Assembly: GCA_031411235.1 (NCBI GenBank)
Contig: JANOAR010000229.1
Location: forward strand, 1-33,167
Source: JANOAR01 sp031411235
Lineage (GTDB): Bacteria > Verrucomicrobiota > Verrucomicrobiia > Verrucomicrobiales > Verrucomicrobiaceae
Length of the DNA: 33,167 bases
Direction of reading: 5' to 3'
Both the position numbers and the translations under genes were made by a program. Shown piece by piece: positions 24,467-31,300 of the stretch; the first letter of the stretch is position 1, and the number at the start of each line of letters is the position of its first letter. Under the pieces are notes generated by a model. It did no database searches. It had not been told where the DNA came from and was given only the letters and a program-made list of their open reading frames with translations.

Positions 24467-25210
24467 TTAGAGTTCGGCCTTCCACTCGCGCACGGCTCGC
24501 AGAGTCTCGCCCGCCAAGTCAGCACGGGCTTTGGCGAAGGGTGGGCGGAACCAGGGAAAGCTGCCGAGAAGATCGTGGGTGACAAGGACTTGGCCATCGC
24601 AATCCTTGCCCGCGCCAATGCCGATGGTGAGCATTTTCACTTGGCCAGTGATGTGGGCGGCAACTTCGGGAACGATGCTCTCCAGGACGCAGGCGATGGC
24701 TCCGGCGGCATCGAGCGCAAGAGCGTCGGCGAGTAGAGCTGCGGCTCCGGCGGGCGTTTTGCCTTTCTTTTTATAGCCCCCCTCCTCGCGCACACTCTGC
24801 GGCAACATGCCGATGTGGCCGATGAACGGAATACCAGCGGCGATGATGGCGCGGACTTGCGGCAGCATGGCGATTCCGCCTTCGAGCTTCACCGCGTGGG
24901 CTCCAGCGGCGATGAGTCGCTGAGCATTATGCACGGCGAGGTCGGCGGTGGCATAGCTGTGCATGGGCATATCGCCGATGATGCAGGCTCGACTAGTGCC
25001 GCGTGCGACGGCTTTGGTATGATGAATCATATCCGCCATGGTCACGCCCGTCGTGTCGGGTAGGCCTAGGACGACCATGCCCAGAGAGTCGCCGACGAGC
25101 AGCAAGTCCACACCTGCCTCATCGAGCAGTCGAGCAGTCGGGTAGTCGTAGGCGGTGAGAACGCTGAGGCGAGGAGTCGTGCCTTTGCGTTGGGAGAGCG
25201 TGGATAACAT
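24467..25210 (-). CDS. panB: 3-methyl-2-oxobutanoate hydroxymethyltransferase
   Basis: First step of pantothenate synthesis: adds a one-carbon unit from methylene-tetrahydrofolate to ketoisovalerate. It is a TIM barrel of 247 residues, slightly short for PanB (about 263). Motifs are LTAYDYPTARLLDEAGVDLL, VGDSLGMVVLG (metal Asp), IIGDMPMHSY (metal Asp), AVKLEGG (metal Glu), GHIGMLPQSV, LESIVPEVAAHIT, TIGIGAGKDCDGQVLVTHDL and the final PPFAKARADL. The start is ATG 25210; longer readings run back through the neighbouring intergenic repeat and across the sulfatase promoter. panC and panD are not nearby. Confidence 0.96.
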   Translation of the reverse strand: MLSTLSQRKGTTPRLSVLTAYDYPTARLLDEAGVDLLLVGDSLGMVVLGLPDTTGVTMADMIHHTKAVARGTSRACIIGDMPMHSYATADLAVHNAQRLIAAGAHAVKLEGGIAMLPQVRAIIAAGIPFIGHIGMLPQSVREEGGYKKKGKTPAGAAALLADALALDAAGAIACVLESIVPEVAAHITGQVKMLTIGIGAGKDCDGQVLVTHDLLGSFPWFRPPFAKARADLAGETLRAVREWKAEL

Positions 25211-25335
25211 GAGGCATAGAACATCGAACATGGAACCTCGCAAAGCGCTTTGAACATCCCATGAGCAAAAGGCCGTGAAGCCAAGCCCCGCAGATCGCAG
25301 AAGATTGGCGAGAATGCCAGCGTTCAGAGCGACCC
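25211..25335. promoter_or_regulatory. Divergent intergenic region panB/sulfatase
   Basis: About 125 bp that must hold promoters for both genes. It contains a degenerate copy of the TTCGATGTTC-type repeat (CATAGAACATCGAACATGGA from about 25215). No clear -35/-10 boxes or palindromes were found. Confidence 0.35.
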
Positions 25336-26643
25336 ATGAAACTACGACCCTTCGCCCTTGCTCTCCTTTGCCTGCTGCCCGCACTCGCTCTTCGCGCCGC
25401 GACCAGCAGCCCGCCCAACGTGGTGATGATCCTCTCCGACGATCAGGCATGGACGGACTACGGCTTCATGGGGCACAAACAAATCGCCACGCCCCACCTC
25501 GACAAGCTCGCCGCGCAATCGCGCACCTTCGCACGCGGTTATGTGCCCAGCAGCCTGTGCTGCCCCAGCCTCGCTAGCATCATCACCGGGCGCTATCCGC
25601 ACCAGCACCACATCACCAGCAACGACCCACCTGTGCCCGCAGGCATGAAGCCTCGCGAGTTCCAGCAGAGCCCCCTTTTCCAAGAAGGTCGCGACAAGAT
25701 GAACGCTTTCATGGATGCCATGCCCACGCTGCCCAAGCTACTCGTCAGCCACGGCTACCTCGCGCTGCAAACGGGCAAGTGGTGGCAGGGCAACTACAAG
25801 CACGGCGGCTTCACCCACGGCATGACCCAGGGCAGCCGCCACGGCGACAAAGGACTGGATATTGGCCGCAAAACCATGCAGCCCATTTATGACTTCATCG
25901 GCGAGGCCAAGCAGGCGCAGAAGCCCTTCCTCGTGTGGTATGCGCCCATGATGCCGCATGATCCGCACACCCCGCCCGATGCCTTGTTCCAGAAGTATCT
26001 GAAGATCACTGGCAACGAACACCTCGCCAAGTACTACGGCATGGTAGAGTGGTTCGACCAGACCTGTGGCGACCTCTTAAAACATCTCGATGAACAGGGC
26101 GTGGCTGATAACACCATCGTCGTGTATGTGAGCGATAACGGCTGGATTCAGAACCTCGACAAGCCCAGCTACGCGCCTAAGTCCAAGCAATCCCAATACG
26201 ATGGCGGCCTGCGCAGCCCCATCATGGTGCGCTGGCCCGCGAAGGTGAAGCCCAGCAAGAGCCAGTCCCTCGCCCAGTCCATCGACTTCATGCCCACCAT
26301 CCTGAAGGCCGTGGGCATCGAGTTGCCTGAGGGCCTGCCCGGCATCGACCTGCTCGACGATGCCGCCCTCGCCGCCCGCGATACCTTGTATGGCGAGTGC
26401 TTCACGCACAACTTGCAGAGCTTCGACCAACCCGCCGCAAGCCTCCGCTGGCGCTGGTGTGTGGAGAACAACCTGAAGCTCATCCTGCCCCATAAAACCA
26501 ACGAACCCGATGCCGTGACCGAGCTGTATGACCTCGCCACTGATCCCAGCGAAGAGCATAATCTCGCGGGTGATAAACCCGAAGTGGTGAAACATCTCGC
26601 CGAGAAACTGGATGCGTGGTGGAAGCCCTCTGCGGGCTTGTGA
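25336..26643 (+). CDS. Sulfatase family protein with altered FGly motif
   Basis: Exported sulfatase-fold hydrolase of 435 residues with a signal peptide (MKLRPFALALLCLLPALALR). Metal-binding Asp35/Asp36 lie in VVMILSDDQAWTDYGFMGH; TPHLDKLAAQSRTFARGY precedes the activation site; later come LQTGKWWQGNY, PMMPHDPHTPPD and VVYVSDNGW (metal Asp/Asn). The maturation motif reads SLCCPSLASIITGRYPH: Cys75 is followed by C-P-S, but the usual Arg of C-x-P-S-R is Leu79. That Arg helps formylglycine formation and activity, so the enzyme may be matured differently or act as a phosphodiesterase or other hydrolase. Verrucomicrobia commonly carry many sulfatases for sulfated polysaccharides. It diverges from panB; no sulfatase-maturase gene is nearby. 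Confidence 0.9.
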   Translation: MKLRPFALALLCLLPALALRAATSSPPNVVMILSDDQAWTDYGFMGHKQIATPHLDKLAAQSRTFARGYVPSSLCCPSLASIITGRYPHQHHITSNDPPVPAGMKPREFQQSPLFQEGRDKMNAFMDAMPTLPKLLVSHGYLALQTGKWWQGNYKHGGFTHGMTQGSRHGDKGLDIGRKTMQPIYDFIGEAKQAQKPFLVWYAPMMPHDPHTPPDALFQKYLKITGNEHLAKYYGMVEWFDQTCGDLLKHLDEQGVADNTIVVYVSDNGWIQNLDKPSYAPKSKQSQYDGGLRSPIMVRWPAKVKPSKSQSLAQSIDFMPTILKAVGIELPEGLPGIDLLDDAALAARDTLYGECFTHNLQSFDQPAASLRWRWCVENNLKLILPHKTNEPDAVTELYDLATDPSEEHNLAGDKPEVVKHLAEKLDAWWKPSAGL

Positions 26644-26827
26644 AGCGACGAAAAGGGAGCCGCAGATGAAGGATGTGGACATTGCGCTAACATTTCATAA
26701 GCCCCATCGGATTGGCTGAGGCAAGGTCTTCTACACCGAAGGTGTTGTGGAATTCTCGCTCGCAAGCGCTGTCACTTTCGGTGCAGGCAACTCACGGCAG
26801 CCATCCCAGCGCTCGATCTCGCGGAAT
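26644..26827. other. Gene-free stretch after the sulfatase
   Basis: No ORF with coding character. It holds a small hairpin, ACACCGAAGGTGT (26732-26744), an exact 5-bp stem with a 3-nt loop that could serve as a weak terminator for the sulfatase, and a related CTTTCGGTG at about 26775. From about 26808 it becomes similar to the flank of the second terminal-inverted-repeat element at 28136. Confidence 0.4.
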
Positions 26828-26972
26828 GTAGCTTCGACTTCAGTCGAATCAGTCGGAGGCTCTAGTCATACGGTAGCCTTTCAGCGGCACAGAAACCATG
26901 GCCTGGGGCGGACTTCGTGAGCCGCCAGCACTTCATTGGCCCACGACTGCATTCGACTGAAGTCGAAGCCAC
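26828..26972. mobile_element. TIR element, copy 1 (MITE/BIME-like, 145 bp)
   Basis: Begins GTAGCTTCGACTTCAGTCGA and ends with the inverted sequence TCGACTGAAGTCGAAGCCAC. The TIRs are slightly decayed against copy 2 (one base missing on the left; GCCAC instead of GCTAC on the right). Each TIR contains a REP-like hairpin TTCGACTTCAGTCGAA. The interior shares long blocks with copy 2, for example GGCCTGGGGCGGACTTCGTG. It starts 30 bp after the stop codon of the Wzz-like gene when read on the minus strand. It contains no ORF. Confidence 0.75.
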
Positions 26973-27002
26973 CTCCCGCACGTCGCAGCGTGCGGCGCGG
27001 CT

Positions 27003-28088
27003 TCACTCAGGCTTCATCGACGGCAATTCAGGCGGCGGCTGGCTTGCTGGTGTGGCCGCTGCGATGATGCCTGCGACGATGAGCATCAGCAAGATGCCAC
27101 CTGCTAGGCACGCGATCAATGGAACGGCGAGTCTTATGGCCCATTGCTGCTGGACGTTCTGCACGGCACCCGTTGCACGCTCCATGATGGTTACGGCCTC
27201 ACCTTCATTAACCTCATTGACTTTAAACTTACGCACCAGATCGAACATATCACGGTAGGCTTGCGAGGCATCTTGGAACTGCATTGTGAGCCGAGCTTCT
27301 TCATCGCTGACTTTACTAACGTTGGCAGCCTTGATCTCGGTCTCACGAAGCTCTTGTTCCTTGCTGGCGAGGCTGGCCTCTAGCGTGGCTTTCGTAGCGG
27401 CTTCGGTGGGCTTGCGCAGTTGCTCAGCCAGAGTGTCACGATCATTGCGCAGTGTCATGACGCGTTGCACCAAACGCTCGGCTTCAGCGGCCATGAGCTT
27501 GGCGGAGATCGTTGTGCCCTCATGCGCTTTGCGCCATGCGGCAAGCTTTGCATCTAGCTCCTTCGCCTGCTTTTCCCGCTTCACCACATCCTCCGCGAGC
27601 GCCGTCAGCGCTTTGTTCCGTTGCTGCTCTCGGATGGTTTCTCGGAAAGCACGGAACTCATCCAGTAGGGCATCGAGAAAGACCCGGGTGTACTTAGGTT
27701 CCGAGCCAACGGCCAGCACGTTAAAAATAGTCGAGCCCTTGTTCTGGGTGGCACGAATCTCTATGTCCACTTCCTTGAGATCAGGATTCAACGCCCGCAC
27801 ACGATCCTGCGCTCTGCGGCGCATCTCGTTGCTCTCTAACACTTCGATGGTGCTACCGTAGGAGCGGCTGAAGTATTCTCGATACTGCAACACATCGATA
27901 TTCGTGGTCGGCGGCTGGGGTGTAGCAACCAGCTTGGCTAAAGAGAGATATTCGGGGGCCTTCGATGTGATACTTTGTGCCTGATAAGCGACCGCAAGCG
28001 CACCGAGTACCAGACTTACCGGCACGATCCACCAAGTAAAACGAAGGGCATGGAGGAAGCGATTGTGCGGGGGATTGATTGAAGCCAT
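27003..28088 (-). CDS. Wzz-like polysaccharide chain-length/export protein
   Basis: Inner-membrane protein of 361 residues with the polysaccharide co-polymerase layout: a short cytoplasmic N-terminus, transmembrane helix 1 (about 18-38, WWIVPVSLVLGALAVAYQA), a large periplasmic domain with long coiled coils (about 150-270, rich in E/K/A heptads such as VVKREKQAKELDAKLAAW), and helix 2 (about 320-342, LAVPLIACLAGGILLMLIVA) followed by a Pro-rich tail (TPASQPPPELPSMKPE). It lacks a fused BY-kinase. I start at ATG 28088; the 59 extra in-frame codons to 28265 would be encoded mostly by the adjacent repeat element. No wza, wzc or polymerase genes are adjacent, so the exported polymer is unknown. 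Both sides are flanked by TIR elements. Confidence 0.8.
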   Translation of the reverse strand: MASINPPHNRFLHALRFTWWIVPVSLVLGALAVAYQAQSITSKAPEYLSLAKLVATPQPPTTNIDVLQYREYFSRSYGSTIEVLESNEMRRRAQDRVRALNPDLKEVDIEIRATQNKGSTIFNVLAVGSEPKYTRVFLDALLDEFRAFRETIREQQRNKALTALAEDVVKREKQAKELDAKLAAWRKAHEGTTISAKLMAAEAERLVQRVMTLRNDRDTLAEQLRKPTEAATKATLEASLASKEQELRETEIKAANVSKVSDEEARLTMQFQDASQAYRDMFDLVRKFKVNEVNEGEAVTIMERATGAVQNVQQQWAIRLAVPLIACLAGGILLMLIVAGIIAAATPASQPPPELPSMKPE

Positions 28089-28155
28089 GCCCCGAGCATG
28101 GCTACTTTTGCGCTCAATGGTCAAGGCATAATCACAGCGCTCGGCTTCGCGGAGA

Positions 28156-28301
28156 GTAGCTTCGACTTCAGTCGAATGCAGTCGGAGGTTCTCGCCATAC
28201 GATAGCCTTTCAGCAACACGAAAACTATGGCCTGGGGCGGACTTCGTGAGCGGCTTGCTCTTCATTTGCCCACGACTGCATTCGACTGAAGTCGAAGCTA
28301 C
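28156..28301. mobile_element. TIR element, copy 2 (MITE/BIME-like, 146 bp)
   Basis: Has perfect 29-bp terminal inverted repeats (28156-28184 and 28273-28301). Within each TIR is a perfect hairpin, TTCGACTTCAGTCGAA, resembling a REP sequence, so the element is two REPs in head-to-head array. It is in the same orientation as copy 1, with similarity also extending about 20 bp outside both ends. It starts 18 bp after the stop codon (28320-28322) of the giant surface protein, read on the minus strand, and ends 67 bp before the Wzz-like start. Confidence 0.85.
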
Positions 28302-28319
28302 ATCCCGCCCATCGCAGCC

Positions 28320-31300
28320 TCACTCCACGACCACTTGCACGCGCACAAATTTCTTCTCCCCTTCGCCTATCGCGGGGGTGACGCGGCAGGTGCAGGTCTC
28401 GGTGATGCCATCGCCTGTTGGCGTGCTGCTCACGGTTTCCACATCGGTGCCGAGGCTGCTCCAGGTGCTCAGGTTGGTGCTGGTCTCGACTCTGTAAGTG
28501 AAGCCACTGGGCTGGATGCGACGGCGGTAGCTGAGGGTGAAGTAGGTCTTGCCATCGCTGGCATTGACGCTGTTGCCGCTCGTTGGCTGGGCTGCGGCAG
28601 GGTTGTTGGGATCGGTGTTGAAGGCAGCCGCGAGGATGCTCTTGGTTTGGGCGGCAGTGGGCGTGGCGCTAACTTCGAACCTGGTGATATGCCAGGTCGT
28701 TGTGGTGGTATTCGGCGGTATGGCGTTGTCGCGCGCAGTCAGCGTGTAGCTGCTCTCGCCGAGCGCTAGGCTGCCGAGCTGCGCACTCCAAGTTGCAAAA
28801 GCATCGGTGGTGGTAGCGGTGATCACAGGGCCGCTCGCTGGGGTGAAGGTGATGCTGGCGATGCCGCTGAGATCGCTGCTCGTTGTGCCTGTGATGAGCG
28901 GCGCTGCCTGAGTGGTAAAACTATGATCCAAGGGCAGCGTCGTCAGCACAGGCGCAGTCGCGTCTTGCGTAGAACTGGCCGCACTAGACCAAGCCGAGAG
29001 CCACACTTGTTCATTGGCTCCATCGAGCTTCCGAGCACGCACGCGGTAGTGATACAGCGCACCGTCAGTGAGCGTGGTGAAGGTGACACCCAGCCCGCCG
29101 CTCCAACCGCTGCCCGTGGGCGTGGTGAAGGCAGCATCGCTCGCACGCTGGGCCTCATACTCGATGCCTGTGGCACTGCCGACACTGCTCCACGCGATGC
29201 TGTTGGTGGTGCCGCCAGTGAAGGCAGGCTCGGCGACAATAACAGGCACAGGTGGCAGCGTGATGCTGAAGGCTGCGCTCTGGCCGAGGTGCCCTGCCCC
29301 GTCGTCGGCATGAATGATGCAGCCTGTGCCAATGCCCTGCACGAGCAGGCTGCCGCTGGCGACGCCATTGATGACGCTGAGCATCACAGGCATCGCCGAG
29401 GCATCGCCGGTGGCTGCGGTGAGGCTGATCAACACACCGCCTTGCCATGAGGTTAGGTTGCGATTTTCAATGTCCTGCGCGGTGATCACCACGGGCACGA
29501 GCGTGCCGGTGACGACACTGCCAGCGACACTACCGAAGACAAAATGATGTACATCATTGTCGCGCACCAGCACGTCGCGCATCACGGCGGTGAAGCCCAC
29601 AGCACTGGCCGAGAGCGTGACGGTTTGCGTGCCGTCGATAAGCGCATCATCCGGCGTGCTGCCTGCGAAGGTGGCGTAACTTTGCCCGGCAGGAATCAGA
29701 AGCGTGGCATTGGGCAAGGTGATCTCGCTGGTGTCGGAGCTGGCGATTTCCACCGTCACATCGCTTCGTGGCAGGCCCGGCAGGAAGACTCGGCCCATCG
29801 CGGGATAGGTGCCTGCGCCTTCGATGAAGGGTGATGTCGTCGTCATCGTTAGCACGCGCGTTTCGTTGTCAATGAGCACCGCGTTGGCCGTGGCGGATGT
29901 CCAGCCGGGCACGCTCGCGGTGACGAGCACGGTGCTGCTGGCGTCGTCCATGTAGGCATCGTTCACGGCGGTCATGGTGAAAGTAGCGCTCGTGGTGTTG
30001 GCTAGAATCGTCACCGTGGCGGGCAACGTGAGGCGAGTGGCATCGGCGTTGGTGAGCGTGATGATGAGGTTCGCATCGGGCGCGATGGTGACATCCACAT
30101 GCGCAGCACCAGCGCTGCTGCTTTGGCCTTCGGCGAGGCTCGCAGGCAGGGTGATGCTGAGCACGCCCGCTTCGTTGTCAGCGACATTCATCGTCGCTGC
30201 CGCTGAATCGTAGGCGATCATGCTGGCGGTAATGGTCGCGCTCTGCGTGCCATCGGGCGACTCGTCATCGACGATGGTCACTGGGAATGTGGTGCTGATT
30301 TCTCCGGCAAAAATCGTCACCTGCGCAGGCACTGTAATCTCGCTCGCATCGCTGCTGCTCAACTCGACGACGACATCGACCGCGCGCACGGCGGGCAGGC
30401 TAAGGGTGGCTGTCTGAGCGGCATTGCCTTCGGTCACATTCAGCGAAGGAATAGCCAACGAAAGCGCACCGAGCGACAGCACTTCAAACACATTCGACGT
30501 GCCCGTGTGTGAGGCTCCGTCGCTAACGACAAGCTTCACCGAAGGATGCGCCCGGCGGATCTGCACTGGCCCTGTCCACACGCCAGCGGTGAAGGCACCC
30601 GTGCTCAGTGGCAGCAACGGCGTGCCCCCCGCAGCGCCGGGGAAAGGCAGCGTCAAACCTGCATTCACCACGCCGCTGGAGGGCGCGGCGGCGATCCAGT
30701 CGCTAGCGCTATTGTGGTCGCTGCTGCCAGTGCGCAGGTACATCAGCGCGGCGTTGTTGCTCGTGGGGATGCCGTTGCCCGACCACGCCGTACTGGGCAC
30801 CGAAATGGGATCGAGCACCTGGCTCGCAGGCGCACCGAAGCAGGCGAAATCAACGATGCCACCCGTCTTATCGCGCAGCATGATCCCGCCGCGCGAGAAC
30901 TCCGTCCAGTTGATGTTCATACCGATCTGGTAGAGCGGATAGCTGCCTACTGGCGTGCCGAATTCCTGCACCCGCCACACGTCGCCCGCAGCCGATGTGG
31001 TGCCATTGCCAAGGGTCAGCGTGGCGAGCGAAAACGGCCAACTGCTCTCGTCGTAAAACACCACCTGCCAGCCCGACATATCGACGGCGCTATCGCTGAT
31101 GTTGATGAACTCTATCTCATCGAGCGACCCGGTGTTTAGCTCGCTGATGACCATCTGCCCCGCGCCGCCCTTGGTGCTGAGTGTGGCACTTCCCGTATAG
31201 CCAACCGCTGTATCGCCGAACTCATCCAACGCCGTGATCGTGGGGTTAAAAGGAATATCCGCCTGCTGCGTGGCCCCGATGGTGCTCCAGCTAAAGTGAT

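Noticed and set aside
25211..25450. 80-residue N-terminal extension of PanB
   Set aside because: It would read through the intergenic repeat and overlap the divergent sulfatase start; PanB homology begins after ATG 25210.
28089..28265. N-terminal extension of the Wzz-like protein
   Set aside because: The 59 extra codons translate the TIR element (LHSTEVEATL and similar); the membrane protein begins naturally at ATG 28088.
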